Of a DNA stretch of 64,000 nucleotides, positions 8,442 through 17,808 are shown one piece after another; positions within the stretch are counted from its first letter, which is position 1; the number at the start of each line of letters is the position of its first letter. A program made the position numbers and the translations under genes. Below the pieces are notes generated by a model. The model saw only the letters and a list, made by a program, of their open reading frames with translations. It was not told the DNA's origin and searched no databases. This DNA comes from Porphyromonas pasteri (GTDB lineage: Bacteria > Bacteroidota > Bacteroidia > Bacteroidales > Porphyromonadaceae), in the NCBI RefSeq assembly GCF_014647755.1, contig NZ_BMPU01000005.1, positions 149,272-213,271 on the forward strand, in the 5' to 3' direction.

Positions 8442-8588
8442 ATGAAAAGAACGTTCCAACCATCGAACCGCAAGAGAAAGAACAAGCACGGTTTCCGTGC
8501 ACGTATGGCTACGGCTAACGGTCGTCGCGTACTGGCTGCTCGCCGTGCCAAGGGCCGTGCGAAGCTGAGTGTCTCTGACGAGTACTAG
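8442..8588 (+). CDS. rpmH: 50S ribosomal protein L34
   Basis: 48 residues encoded from ATG 8442 to TAG 8588. The start [20 protein letters not shown] and the following [19 protein letters not shown] are the hallmark of bacterial L34, a very basic protein of the large ribosomal subunit. It has its own promoter and a strong terminator, so it forms a monocistronic unit here. No rnpA is recognisable next to it in this window. Confidence 0.97.
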   Translation: MKRTFQPSNRKRKNKHGFRARMATANGRRVLAARRAKGRAKLSVSDEY

Positions 8589-8630
8589 GCCAAGCCTCTT
8601 GCATTTAGGTCACTGACCTACCCCTTAGAG

Positions 8631-8664
8631 GGCTCCCGTAGTGCGCACTACGGGAGCCCTTTTT
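8631..8664 (+). terminator. rpmH rho-independent terminator
   Basis: A perfect 13-bp stem (GGCTCCCGTAGTG / CACTACGGGAGCC) with a 2-base centre is followed by TTTTT. Confidence 0.92.
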
Positions 8665-8731
8665 CTTTGCCTTGATACGATGAACGCACCGAGGAACACG
8701 CACACATCCAAGCGAAGTGTGCATATTTCTC

Positions 8732-8739
8732 TATCTTTG
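8732..8739 (+). promoter_or_regulatory. promoter of the OmpP1/FadL-like gene
   Basis: TATCTTTG fits the -7 consensus; the ATG follows 58 bases downstream. Confidence 0.55.
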
Positions 8740-8797
8740 TCCTGTCTCCCGTGAGGCAAGCGCCCCACTACGGGGCGACAAATCATCCTATATAGCA

Positions 8798-10342
8798 ATG
8801 AAGAAAACGCTACTCCTGGGCCTCATCGCCCTCACCGCCGCCCCCGCAGTACACGCTGGGGGTCTGCTGAACAATACCAGCCTCCACGCCCTCTACCTGC
8901 GTAGCCTCGCTCGTAATGCCTCGCTCGCTATCGACGCGACCTACTACAATCCCGCAGGTCTTGTCTTCACGCCCGACGGCTGGCGCTTCTCGGTCAACAG
9001 CCAGACCGTACTCCAGCGCCGTGACATCGACGCTACCTTCGCCCCATTCGCTTACTCTACGGCAGGCACTACTACCAAGCGCTTCGAGGGGAAGGCCACT
9101 GCGCCCATCGTCCCCACGCTCATGGCTTCGTATAAGAAGGGTGACTGGGCATTCTCAGCTGTCGCAGGCATCTTCGGCGGTGGTGGTAAGGCCAGCTTCA
9201 CGAGCGGGCTCCCTCAGTTCGAGGCGAACGTAGCACTCGTCCCCACGATCACACAGGCCATCGCTCAGAAGGCTACCGCTATGATCGCAGCGCTCCCTGC
9301 TGGAGCACTCCCCCCAGCAGCTCAGGCTGGCTTTGCCAAGCTCATCGACCCAATCAAGGCTGCCAACAAGTACTCCGTAGACAGCAAGCTCGAGGGGCTC
9401 CAGTACGTCTTCGGCCTGCAGGCTGGTGCAAGCTACAAGATCAACCAGCATCTGAGTGCCTACCTCGGTGCGCGTCTTAGCTATGCCTACAACACCTACA
9501 CGGGCTACATCCGCAACATCCAGGTCAGCGGTGCTGACGGTGCTATGCACCACGCTCCTACCTACTTCGGCGCTATCGCCGTAGGAGCTAAGGCTGCCGA
9601 GCCTATCGTCAACAACCTGCCCGACGCCCTCAAGCAGCAGGTACAGCCTGTCCTCGCCGTCCCTGGCCTTCTGGCAAAGAACACCCTCGACAAGCGCATC
9701 GAGGTCAAGCAGACGGGTATCGGTCTGGCGCCTATCGTCGGGCTGAACTTCAACTACGAAGGGCTGAACGTAGGGGCACGCTATGAGTTCCGCACCGCTA
9801 TCCGCGTGAAGAACACGACTGAGGCCAATGACTCGGGTATGGAGCAGTTCGCCGACGGTGCTAAGGTCGCCAACGACCTGCCCGCTGTACTCGGTGTAGG
9901 GGCTTCGTACCGTATCCTCCCCACGGTCACGGCTGCAGTCAGCTACAATCACTTCTTCGAGAAGTCTGCGAATATGGCTGGCGACAAGCAGAAGACCCTC
10001 AAGGGCAACACGAACGAATACCTCTTCGGCCTCGAGTGGAACGCCCTCGACTGGCTCGACGTCAGCGGCGGTGTGCAGATCACACGCAAGGGGGTGAGCG
10101 ATGCTTATCAGAGCAACATCCACTTCGACATGAGCTCCACGTCCTACGGCCTCGGCGTCGGCCTGCACCTCACGAAGGAAGCCCAGCTGAACCTCGCCTA
10201 TATGATCTCCAGCTACGGCGATCACAAGAAGGCTGTCAGCACCTACGCGGCTCAGCCCGCCCTTGGCATCGCCCTCCCTGGTAGCGAGGTCTATTCGCGC
10301 AAGAATCAGATCTTCTCCATCGGTCTCGACTACACGCTCTAA
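8798..10342 (+). CDS. OmpP1/FadL/TodX-family outer membrane protein
   Basis: 514 residues starting MKKTLLLGLIALTAAPAVHA, a clear signal peptide. The mature N-terminus has the FadL/OmpP1 signature region, a stretch ending in ATYYNPAGLVF, followed by alternating amphipathic strands typical of a 14-strand barrel. A long Ala-rich insertion (about 150-205) probably forms an extracellular or hatch segment. The family carries hydrophobic compounds such as long-chain fatty acids across the outer membrane; the substrate here is unknown. The ATG at 8798 is preferred because it begins the signal peptide and follows the promoter. Transcribed alone, ending at the hairpin at 10368. Confidence 0.85.
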   Translation: MKKTLLLGLIALTAAPAVHAGGLLNNTSLHALYLRSLARNASLAIDATYYNPAGLVFTPDGWRFSVNSQTVLQRRDIDATFAPFAYSTAGTTTKRFEGKATAPIVPTLMASYKKGDWAFSAVAGIFGGGGKASFTSGLPQFEANVALVPTITQAIAQKATAMIAALPAGALPPAAQAGFAKLIDPIKAANKYSVDSKLEGLQYVFGLQAGASYKINQHLSAYLGARLSYAYNTYTGYIRNIQVSGADGAMHHAPTYFGAIAVGAKAAEPIVNNLPDALKQQVQPVLAVPGLLAKNTLDKRIEVKQTGIGLAPIVGLNFNYEGLNVGARYEFRTAIRVKNTTEANDSGMEQFADGAKVANDLPAVLGVGASYRILPTVTAAVSYNHFFEKSANMAGDKQKTLKGNTNEYLFGLEWNALDWLDVSGGVQITRKGVSDAYQSNIHFDMSSTSYGLGVGLHLTKEAQLNLAYMISSYGDHKKAVSTYAAQPALGIALPGSEVYSRKNQIFSIGLDYTL

Positions 10343-10367
10343 GGCCGAGCAAGTCCCGCTAAACGAC

Positions 10368-10403
10368 CGAGCCCCGACCTCCCACATGGGAGATCGGGGC
10401 TCG
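10368..10403. terminator. bidirectional hairpin between the FadL-like gene and purL
   Basis: A stem of about 16 bp with one mismatch (CGAGCCCCGACCTCCC / GGGAGATCGGGGCTCG) lies between two converging genes and can serve both. Confidence 0.75.
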
Positions 10404-10425
10404 ATCATTTGGTAGCTACCGTAGC

Positions 10426-13400
10426 CTAACGGCTGTGCTCACAGCACCAGTCGTAGGCATTGCGGAAGGCCTTCATCCATGGAGTCACCTCGTGCTCACG
10501 GCGGTCAGCCTCGGGGTAGTAAGCGCACTGCCAGGGGAAGATCGCACGCTCGGGGTGAGGCATGAGAGCCAGATGACGGCCATCAGCGCTGCAAAGCCCT
10601 GCGATAGCGTCGGGTGAGCCGTTGGGGTTCGCGGGGTACGCATCATAGGCATAGCGTGCGATGACGTGGTAGCGGTCGCTGTCGTAGGGGAGGTCGAACT
10701 TCCCTTCGCCGTGAGCTACCCACACACCGAGTGACGCACCAGCCAGATCACGAAGCATCACCGAGTGGTTCTCGGGGATCGTGAGGCTGACGAACGAACT
10801 CTCGAACTTGTGCGAGTCGTTGTGCGCCATCTTATGCTTCAGCTCGTGCTCAGGATAGAGGAGCTCCAGCTCGGCCATCAGCTGACAGCCATTACAGATA
10901 CCGAGGCTCAGCGTGTCGGGGCGTGCGTAGAAGCGGTCGAGCGTAGCCTTCGCCTGCTCGTTGAAGAGGATACCTGCTGCCCAGCCCTTAGCCGAGCCGA
11001 GTACGTCAGAGTTCGAGAAGCCACCGCAGAAGACGATGAGCTGTACATCATCGAGCGTCTCACGACCCGAGATAAGGTCGGTCAGATGCACGTCCTTGAC
11101 GTCGAAGCCAGCGAGATAGAGGGCGTAGGCCATCTCACGCTCACCATTCGTCCCCTTATCTCGGAGGATGGCGGCACGGACAGGCGCCTTCGCTGTGCGG
11201 TCGGGATCGAGACCGAGGTCAGCGAGCTTACCCGTGAAGCCCTTAGGAGCCGTGAGGCGGAGGGGCTGATTCTTATAGCCTTCGTAGCGAGCCTTAGCCA
11301 GCTCTTCGCCGCTCTGATACTTGTCCATCAGATAAGAGGAGCGGTACCAGAGGTCGCGCTTGGCATCGATGTCGAGCGTGAGCGTGGACTTCTTGCCGTA
11401 GCTGACAGAGAGCGTGCGACCGTCGGCCGTAGGCGTGGCGATGCGAGCGAAGCCGATGCTGGCATCACGCAGTACCTCTTCGAGGACTTCGGGATGCGAG
11501 GTCTGCACGAGCACACCGGGGTTCTCGGCAAAGAGGAGCTTGACGATATCGGCCTCAGGGAAGGCCGCGAGGTCGACCGACAGCCCGCCCTTCGTAGAGG
11601 GGAAGCACATCTCCAGCAGTGCCGTGATGAGACCACCGCCCGAGATATCGTGACCAGCCGTCAGCACACCGCGCTGGATGAGCTCCTGCACAGCGGTGAA
11701 GGCTTCGCGGAAGTACTCAGGCTCCTCGATGCGGGGCGTCTCATCACCGAGCTGACCGAGGGCCTGTGCGAAGGCTGAGCCACCGAGCGCCAGCGGAGAG
11801 AAGCTGAAGTCGATATGATAGACAGGGTATGCGGGATTCGCGACGAGTACAGGTGAGAGGATCTTCTTCACGTCAGAGAACTCACCGATAGCGCTGATGA
11901 TGACGGTACCTGGGCTCAGGACCTTCTCGCCGTTGGGGTACTTCTGCGTCATGGAGAGCGAGTCCTTACCCGTGGGGATATTGATGCCGAGCGAGATCGC
12001 AAGGTCCGAAGCAGCCTCTACGGCGTCATAGAGACGAGCATCTTCGCCCTCATTGCGGCAGGGCCACATCCAGTTGGCACTGAGGGAAACGCCCTCGAGG
12101 CCATAGGTAAGGGGCGCAAAGACAATGTTCGTCAGTGCCTCAGCGATGGCAAGCTGGCTACCAGCGACGGGGTCTACCAGTGCTGCTACGGGAGCGTGAC
12201 CGATAGAGGTAGCGATACCAGCACGACCGCGGAAGTCGACAGCCATAGCACCGCAGTCGCTCAAGGGCAGCTGGATCTCACCCTGACACTGCTGGCGAGC
12301 CACACGGCCCGTGACGGAGCGGTCGACCTTGTTCGTCAGCCAGTCCTTACAAGCGACACCCTCCTGCTGCAGCACCTCATCGAGGTAGTGCTCGACGTGA
12401 GCAGCGTCATAGCTGAGGGCGGGATAAGTCTTATCGATATGCTTGTCGACCATGTAGGTCTTGGGCGCCGAGCCGAACATATCCGACAGCGCCAGGTCAA
12501 TGGGCTTGTCACCTCCTGCCTCTTCGAAGGTCAGGTGCATATCGTCCGTGGTGCGACCGACGACGTACATCGGAGCGCGCTCACGCTCGGCGATACGGGC
12601 GATGCGCTCTACGGCGTCACCCTTGACCAGAAGGCCCATACGCTCCTGGCTCTCGTTGCCGATGATTTCCTTCGACGAAAGGGTCTCATCACCGATGGGG
12701 AAGGCGCTGAGGTCAAAGTGTCCGCCCGTCGTCTCGACGAGCTCGGAGAGGCAGTTCAGATGCCCCCCTGCCCCGTGGTCGTGGATGGAGATGATGGGAT
12801 TGTCTTCACTCTCCGAGAGCGTGCGGATGACGTTCTCGACGCGCTTCTGCATCTCGGGGTTGGAGCGCTGTACGGCATTGAGCTCGATAGCACCGGCATA
12901 CTGCCCCGTGTTCACAGAGCTGACGGCACCACCGCCCATACCGATACGGTAGTTGTCACCACCTAGCAGGACGACCTCTTCGCCAGGCTCGGGAGTGCCC
13001 TTCTGTGCATCGCTGCGGCGGGCGTAGCCGACACCACCAGCGAGCATGATGACCTTGTCGAAGCCGTAGGTAGGTTCGTCGGCCTTGCCTTCGTGCTCGA
13101 AGGTCAGCACCGAGCCACAGATGAGCGGCTGACCGAACTTATTCCCGAAGTCGCTCGCACCATTGGATGCCTTCGTGAGGATCTGACGGGGCGTCTGGTA
13201 GAGCCAAGGGCGGGCAGCGCTGTGCTGCTCCCAAGGGCGATCGGCAGCCGTGCGGGGGTAGCTCGTCATGTAGACGGCCGTCCCTGCCAGAGGTACGCTG
13301 GCACGACCACCAGCCATACGGTCACGGATCTCACCACCGGTACCGGTAGCAGCGCCGTTGAAGGGCTCGACGGTCGTGGGGAAGTTGTGCGTCTCAGCCT

Positions 13401-14139
13401 TGAGGCTCAGCACGCTGTCGATGGACTTACGGACGAAGAAGTCGGGCTTATCCCCCGTGGCGGGAGCGAACTGCTCAAGGTCGCTGGGGCCATCGATGAA
13501 GGCCACGTTGTCCTTATAAGCCGAGACTAAGTGATTGGGGTTAGCGGCGCTCGTATCCTTGATCATCGAGAAGAGGCTACGCTCTTCTTCCTCCCCGTCG
13601 AGGACGAAGGTACCACCGAAGATCTTGTGACGGCAGTGCTCGCTATTGACCTGCGAGAAGCCGAAGAGCTCGCTGTCGGTGAGCGGACGCCCGAGACGCT
13701 CGCTGAGCCCCTCGAGGTAGGAGATCTCCTCATCGCTGAGAGCCAGACCGTGAGCGTCATTGTAGGCGCGCACGTCCGTGATATGCTCGATAGGCGCTGC
13801 CGTGATGTGCGTGTCGAAGACCGTAGCATCGATCCCCTCATAGAGGGCCTGCAGCATGGGGTCGAAGGACGCATCGGGGCCCGAGACCTCGCTGAACTCC
13901 TCGATACGCGTGACCGTGGGGATGTTCATATTGCGCACGATCTCCACCGCATTGGTGCTCCAGGGCGTGACGAGCTCACGGCGCGTCCCGACGAAGAAGC
14001 CCTTGAGGGCGGGGGTATCAAGCAAAGTAGCCCCACCAAAGAGCCAGGTGAGGCGATCGAGGGCTTCGGCAGCCAAGGGCGCCGTGCTCTCCACGACATA
14101 AAGCACGGGGGAGCTGTGCTTCCTAAAGAGAGTAATCAT
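10426..14139 (-). CDS. purL: phosphoribosylformylglycinamidine synthase (single-chain PurL)
   Basis: 1237 residues, the long single-polypeptide form. It converts FGAR, glutamine and ATP to FGAM in purine synthesis. Seen: the linker and substrate segment SEHCRHKIFGG, the AIRS-like halves with KAETHNFPTTVEPFNGAATGTGG-type and TGKDSLSMTQ motifs, and the C-terminal class I glutaminase domain with the Cys in LGICNGCQLM and His/Glu in MPHPERA. Length and motifs match the large PurL of Bacteroidetes and proteobacteria, so no separate PurQ/PurS is needed. It sits alone between its own promoter and the hairpin at 10368. Confidence 0.97.
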   Translation of the reverse strand: MITLFRKHSSPVLYVVESTAPLAAEALDRLTWLFGGATLLDTPALKGFFVGTRRELVTPWSTNAVEIVRNMNIPTVTRIEEFSEVSGPDASFDPMLQALYEGIDATVFDTHITAAPIEHITDVRAYNDAHGLALSDEEISYLEGLSERLGRPLTDSELFGFSQVNSEHCRHKIFGGTFVLDGEEEERSLFSMIKDTSAANPNHLVSAYKDNVAFIDGPSDLEQFAPATGDKPDFFVRKSIDSVLSLKAETHNFPTTVEPFNGAATGTGGEIRDRMAGGRASVPLAGTAVYMTSYPRTAADRPWEQHSAARPWLYQTPRQILTKASNGASDFGNKFGQPLICGSVLTFEHEGKADEPTYGFDKVIMLAGGVGYARRSDAQKGTPEPGEEVVLLGGDNYRIGMGGGAVSSVNTGQYAGAIELNAVQRSNPEMQKRVENVIRTLSESEDNPIISIHDHGAGGHLNCLSELVETTGGHFDLSAFPIGDETLSSKEIIGNESQERMGLLVKGDAVERIARIAERERAPMYVVGRTTDDMHLTFEEAGGDKPIDLALSDMFGSAPKTYMVDKHIDKTYPALSYDAAHVEHYLDEVLQQEGVACKDWLTNKVDRSVTGRVARQQCQGEIQLPLSDCGAMAVDFRGRAGIATSIGHAPVAALVDPVAGSQLAIAEALTNIVFAPLTYGLEGVSLSANWMWPCRNEGEDARLYDAVEAASDLAISLGINIPTGKDSLSMTQKYPNGEKVLSPGTVIISAIGEFSDVKKILSPVLVANPAYPVYHIDFSFSPLALGGSAFAQALGQLGDETPRIEEPEYFREAFTAVQELIQRGVLTAGHDISGGGLITALLEMCFPSTKGGLSVDLAAFPEADIVKLLFAENPGVLVQTSHPEVLEEVLRDASIGFARIATPTADGRTLSVSYGKKSTLTLDIDAKRDLWYRSSYLMDKYQSGEELAKARYEGYKNQPLRLTAPKGFTGKLADLGLDPDRTAKAPVRAAILRDKGTNGEREMAYALYLAGFDVKDVHLTDLISGRETLDDVQLIVFCGGFSNSDVLGSAKGWAAGILFNEQAKATLDRFYARPDTLSLGICNGCQLMAELELLYPEHELKHKMAHNDSHKFESSFVSLTIPENHSVMLRDLAGASLGVWVAHGEGKFDLPYDSDRYHVIARYAYDAYPANPNGSPDAIAGLCSADGRHLALMPHPERAIFPWQCAYYPEADRREHEVTPWMKAFRNAYDWCCEHSR

Positions 14140-14228
14140 TCGGAGACTATAAATATTGTCGTAAGAGGGATGTGATCCTGAGGAGATCGAAGCAGAGGGG
14201 CGGGGCGCTGAGGCCTCTTCCCTATGAG

Positions 14229-14236
14229 CAAAGATA
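14229..14236 (-). promoter_or_regulatory. purL promoter
   Basis: TATCTTTG on the minus strand, 90 bases upstream of the purL start. The leader shows no purine riboswitch that I can recognise. Confidence 0.55.
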
Positions 14237-14247
14237 CGGAAAAAGGC

Positions 14248-14292
14248 AAGGCCTCACTGCCCAGAGCCAGGGGCTCTAAGCGGTGAGGCCTT
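14248..14292 (-). terminator. terminator of the M23 peptidase gene
   Basis: On the minus strand AAGGCCTCACCGC pairs with GCAGTGAGGCCTT (one mismatch), with an inner AGAGCC/GGCTCT stem, followed by GCCTTTTTCC. It lies 43 bases after the stop codon of the peptidase gene. Confidence 0.8.
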
Positions 14293-14334
14293 GTAGTGTG
14301 TCGGCGAGCATAGCTTACGACGGTGCGGTAGGCT

Positions 14335-15348
14335 TTAGCTCGGGATGCGGAGGGTACGCCCTGTGGAGAGCTTGGCGCGGGCGGAGATGCCGTTGGTGCG
14401 GCAGAGCTTGCTTACCGAGACGCCATACTGAGCTGCGATAGCGCGGACGGTCTCGCCCTTCTTGATGCGGTGCGTCTTGAACTGCTCTTCGTTCGACTCG
14501 CCACTCTTCTTAGGCTTGGCAGCTGCCTTAGCTACTGCGAAAGAGCGGGGCGTGCGATAGGCACCCTTGACGAAGGCGAAGACGTCATAGCGTGGGACAC
14601 CTGCCTGGAAGTCGAAGAGGTCCGATGGATCAATGGGGATACCCATGAAGCGTGCTTCGAAGTGGAGGTGGGGTCCAGTAGAGCGGCCCGTGCTACCGCC
14701 GAGACCGATGGGGTCACCAGCGCGGACGACCGTCCCTTCGCGGACGATGGAGCGACTCATGTGGCCGTAGACCGTCTCCAGACCATTGGGGTGGCGGATG
14801 ACGACGTAGTTGCCGTAGCCTCCACCTTCGTAGGACTTGATACGCACCTTCCCAGAGAAGGCTGCACGTACCGTGTCCCCGTGGCTCAGCTTGAGGTCCG
14901 TCCCGTAGTGCATACGCCCGAAGCTATGGCGATAGCCGTAGTTCGAGGTGATTTGTCGGGTGGCGATGGGCATCACGAACTCCTGCAGGTCGATGTCTTG
15001 GCGGTCGGGGATGTTGACCGACATACCTGCGAAGGGGTTTACGTGACTTCCCCAGGACTCTTCGCCATAGAGCTCAGAGGCCGGTGCCTCGAGATCTTCG
15101 TTTTGCTTCTTAGCTTTCAGATCAGCCTCGCGACGCTGCTTCTCCTTGGAGAGACGATTCTTGATCTCGAGTCGGTCGGCCAGGAGCAGGTGTTCACCAG
15201 TGGTGCTTGCCTGCTGACCGGCTGTCGTGCGTGTCTCCTTCTTTGGTGTCTGAGCCTTCCCTGAGGGGGGCGTTGCCGCCCAGGCAGGGAGTGTCGTGGC
15301 AGCCAGACACAGAGATGCGCATAACAGTCGCATTCTTTTTCTTGTCAT
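14335..15348 (-). CDS. M23-family peptidoglycan endopeptidase with C-terminal LysM
   Basis: 337 residues. A signal peptide (about 1-24, ending PAWA) is followed by a charged Lys/Glu-rich region (about 40-90) and a LytM/M23 domain. The zinc ligands are visible in HYGTDLKL (HxxxD) and in GPHLHFE (HxH). The C-terminus (about 290-337) is a LysM repeat (HRIKKGETVRAIAAQYGVSV) that binds peptidoglycan. It is likely a periplasmic cell-wall hydrolase, active by motif content. ATG 15348 is chosen because it begins the signal peptide (MTRKRMRLL) and lies about 95 bases after the promoter; an upstream in-frame ATG at 15483 precedes the promoter. Confidence 0.9.
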   Translation of the reverse strand: MTRKRMRLLCASLCLAATTLPAWAATPPSGKAQTPKKETRTTAGQQASTTGEHLLLADRLEIKNRLSKEKQRREADLKAKKQNEDLEAPASELYGEESWGSHVNPFAGMSVNIPDRQDIDLQEFVMPIATRQITSNYGYRHSFGRMHYGTDLKLSHGDTVRAAFSGKVRIKSYEGGGYGNYVVIRHPNGLETVYGHMSRSIVREGTVVRAGDPIGLGGSTGRSTGPHLHFEARFMGIPIDPSDLFDFQAGVPRYDVFAFVKGAYRTPRSFAVAKAAAKPKKSGESNEEQFKTHRIKKGETVRAIAAQYGVSVSKLCRTNGISARAKLSTGRTLRIPS

Positions 15349-15443
15349 ACCAGCTTTTGATACTACATTAATGATAATACCTGGCGGGAGCGCGCCTCCC
15401 GTCGGTGTGCACGGATGCAAAAGCATATACCATGCGACAAATG

Positions 15444-15451
15444 CAAAGATA
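15444..15451 (-). promoter_or_regulatory. promoter of the M23 peptidase gene
   Basis: TATCTTTG on the minus strand, about 95 bases upstream of the chosen ATG. Confidence 0.55.
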
Positions 15452-15649
15452 ACCAAATAGTTACAAACGCCAACACTGCACAAGCGCGCAGTATATGTGC
15501 AGTCCCCGACCTACTTTCTGCCCTTCCGAGCCTCAGGTGTTGGGTGCATTCACCTTAATAACGTGGGGCTTTTTACTCAAGGTATATCCCTCGTCACTCG
15601 CACCACCTCCGACAGCTCACGGGACCGCTTCGTGAGGGAGTTTGCAGAT

Positions 15650-17671
15650 TTACTTCCCCTTGCGGTCGGTCTGCTCGATGGTCTCGTTGCCCTGTCGGGT
15701 ACGGAAGCGCTTCCCGAAGCTATAGGTCAGCCCCAGACGCACGCCGCTACTATGATTATTCGTCACCCAGCGGGTCTGCGTGACATCACGGAAGAAGTAG
15801 CGGGTATCGGTGCGCATCGTCCCCCAGGGATTGAGGAGGGAGAGTGTGAGGGAGAGGCGGTCGTCGAGGAAGCTCTTATTCACCTCGAAGTATACGTAGG
15901 GCAGGTGGTCACGCTGGTAGGAGAAGGTCAGCTCCCTACCCGACCACTGCGCATAGATGGTGTACGTCCAGTCTCGGCTCGTCGTGTAGCTGAGGTTGAG
16001 CGTACCCCGATAGAAGAGCCCACTCCCGCCAGCGCTCAGGGCGGTGAGGCGATGCTCGGGCGCTATCTCCTTCGTGACATAGCCGAGGGCCGTCCCGAGG
16101 TTCAGATTCATCTTATGCTCGAAGAAGGAGCTATTCACACCCAGCGAGAGGGCGTAGGCGGTGCTCCGCCCTACGTTCGCCCAAGTCTCCAGCTGAGGAT
16201 CAGCAAGCGCATGGATACGCCCGATAGCGTCCAGCGTCCGAGTGTAGGTGAAGGCCGTCGAGAGGAAGGTCTGCTTGAGCTGACGCTGGTAGCGGAGTGC
16301 GAGCGTATGGGTGCGTTCATTGGCGATGCTCGCATTCCCCTCGGTGTATTCGGTGTCGGAGGTATAGTAGCGTGTGGGGTCTACGATCTCCCCCGTGGGG
16401 CGGGAGACGCTGAGGTCATAGCTCAGCTCGACGGCATCACGCGCTCCACTATAATAGAGGCTGGCGTAGGGAAGGACGTACCAAGCACGACGCGTCAGTG
16501 TGGAGAGGCGCTGCTCATCGTACTGCATATCCAGCAGGAAGTCCCCACCCCACTGCCCGTCCCAGCTGACCTCATCGCCCAGCTTGAGGGCATGGATCAG
16601 GCTCTTATAGCGCTGGGGGCTATAGCTCGAGCGGGTCTCACGGTGCGTCAGGGCGTAGCTGGTATTCAGCTTATGCCGACCCGCACGCCCCTCGAGCTTC
16701 GTCTGATAGGTCAGGTCGCCCGTGAGGCTCCGATAGGTATTCTCCGCCTCGTGCGTAGCTGTCTGGAGGCTCAGCTCTTGGCGGTCCCACTCACTCGCTA
16801 GATGCCCACGCAGTCGCAGGAAGCTCTCGCCCCACTTATAGCGGCTCGCCAGATGCCCCTGCAAGACCTGCATATAGCCCGTCTCATCCAGCCGCTGGGA
16901 GGGAAGGGCATCTTGGGTGGACTCGCTGAAGCCACTATGGCCATTGCGCGAATACATCGCGACGAACGTATTATCCCAGTGCTTGCTGGGGAAGAAGTCA
17001 AAGCGCAGAAGCGAGCTTGCCTGCTTGGTCTTAGTCGTCGTCTGATGATGCCAGCCGTGTGCCACCCCCGCACTCTTGCGGTCGAGCTGTGAGGAGATCT
17101 CCTGCCGACTCCATAGCGCCGAGGGGACGAAGGTCAGCACGGTCGTCGGGGTCTGTAGGGTAAGGTTGGCACTCGCCGAGTAGCGGGCGGGCTGACTTAA
17201 CCCGAGGTCAATGCGGCCCTTGAACTCCCGCGTGAGACTGCGTAGCCTACGTATATTGATGCGGTCGCCATCGACACCACCTCGCAGGACCTCGATGCGC
17301 CAGATCGACTGCGCAGGGAGGCTTGCCAGCTCTTCGGGGCTGGCGGGTGCTCCGTCTATCAGCACCTGAGCGACCTGCTCACTACCCAAGATACTGTAGC
17401 CCGCACTCCCCATGAGAAGGCCAGGCACATAGCGTAGCGCACGGTCGGCGGAGGCACCCTTCGGCACACCCTTCGCCTCGAGCTCAAAGATCTGCTTGTG
17501 GATATTGCCCGTATTGATCTTGCGATAGCCGATGACGTTGACGCCCTCGAGCTCGTTGTCGGGGGTCGCGATACTATCTGTCGTGGGCTGCTGAGCCGCT
17601 CCACTCAGGCGAATACCAAAGAGGAGGGCAACAATAAGGAAGCGCGTAGCCTCTGGGATGTGCTTCTTCAT
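15650..17671 (-). CDS. TonB-receptor-like outer membrane beta-barrel protein
   Basis: 673 residues with a signal peptide (about 1-26, ending SGAAQ). After a short segment containing ELEGVNVIGYRK comes a plug-like domain (about 40-130; ALRYVPGLLMGSAGYSILGSEQVAQVLIDG, WRIEVLRGG), then a long barrel rich in aromatic alternating strands. This matches the TonB-dependent receptor / outer-membrane beta-barrel superfamily. It lacks the N-terminal carboxypeptidase-regulatory-like repeat and is not next to a SusD, so it is not a standard SusC. Substrate unknown. It has its own promoter; 15484-15649 between it and the M23 gene shows no strong terminator. Confidence 0.75.
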   Translation of the reverse strand: MKKHIPEATRFLIVALLFGIRLSGAAQQPTTDSIATPDNELEGVNVIGYRKINTGNIHKQIFELEAKGVPKGASADRALRYVPGLLMGSAGYSILGSEQVAQVLIDGAPASPEELASLPAQSIWRIEVLRGGVDGDRINIRRLRSLTREFKGRIDLGLSQPARYSASANLTLQTPTTVLTFVPSALWSRQEISSQLDRKSAGVAHGWHHQTTTKTKQASSLLRFDFFPSKHWDNTFVAMYSRNGHSGFSESTQDALPSQRLDETGYMQVLQGHLASRYKWGESFLRLRGHLASEWDRQELSLQTATHEAENTYRSLTGDLTYQTKLEGRAGRHKLNTSYALTHRETRSSYSPQRYKSLIHALKLGDEVSWDGQWGGDFLLDMQYDEQRLSTLTRRAWYVLPYASLYYSGARDAVELSYDLSVSRPTGEIVDPTRYYTSDTEYTEGNASIANERTHTLALRYQRQLKQTFLSTAFTYTRTLDAIGRIHALADPQLETWANVGRSTAYALSLGVNSSFFEHKMNLNLGTALGYVTKEIAPEHRLTALSAGGSGLFYRGTLNLSYTTSRDWTYTIYAQWSGRELTFSYQRDHLPYVYFEVNKSFLDDRLSLTLSLLNPWGTMRTDTRYFFRDVTQTRWVTNNHSSGVRLGLTYSFGKRFRTRQGNETIEQTDRKGK

Positions 17672-17737
17672 AAGGCCCTTGATTCGGGAAGATGGTTATT
17701 ATGCGTGCGCCCCCTCATAAGGGGCGTGTGTGTACTG

Positions 17738-17745
17738 CAAATTTA
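17738..17745 (-). promoter_or_regulatory. promoter of the TonB-receptor-like gene
   Basis: TAAATTTG on the minus strand matches TAnnTTTG, 66 bases upstream of the start codon. Confidence 0.55.
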
Positions 17746-17808
17746 GAAAAAGAAGGGGATAAGCAGAGTCCCTTCTGCATCAGCTACTTTGCGCGGAGCG
17801 GATACTAA

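Noticed and set aside
15497..16801. 434-residue plus-strand open frame opposite the TonB-receptor-like gene
   Set aside because: Antisense shadow; the minus-strand protein has a signal peptide, plug and barrel features.
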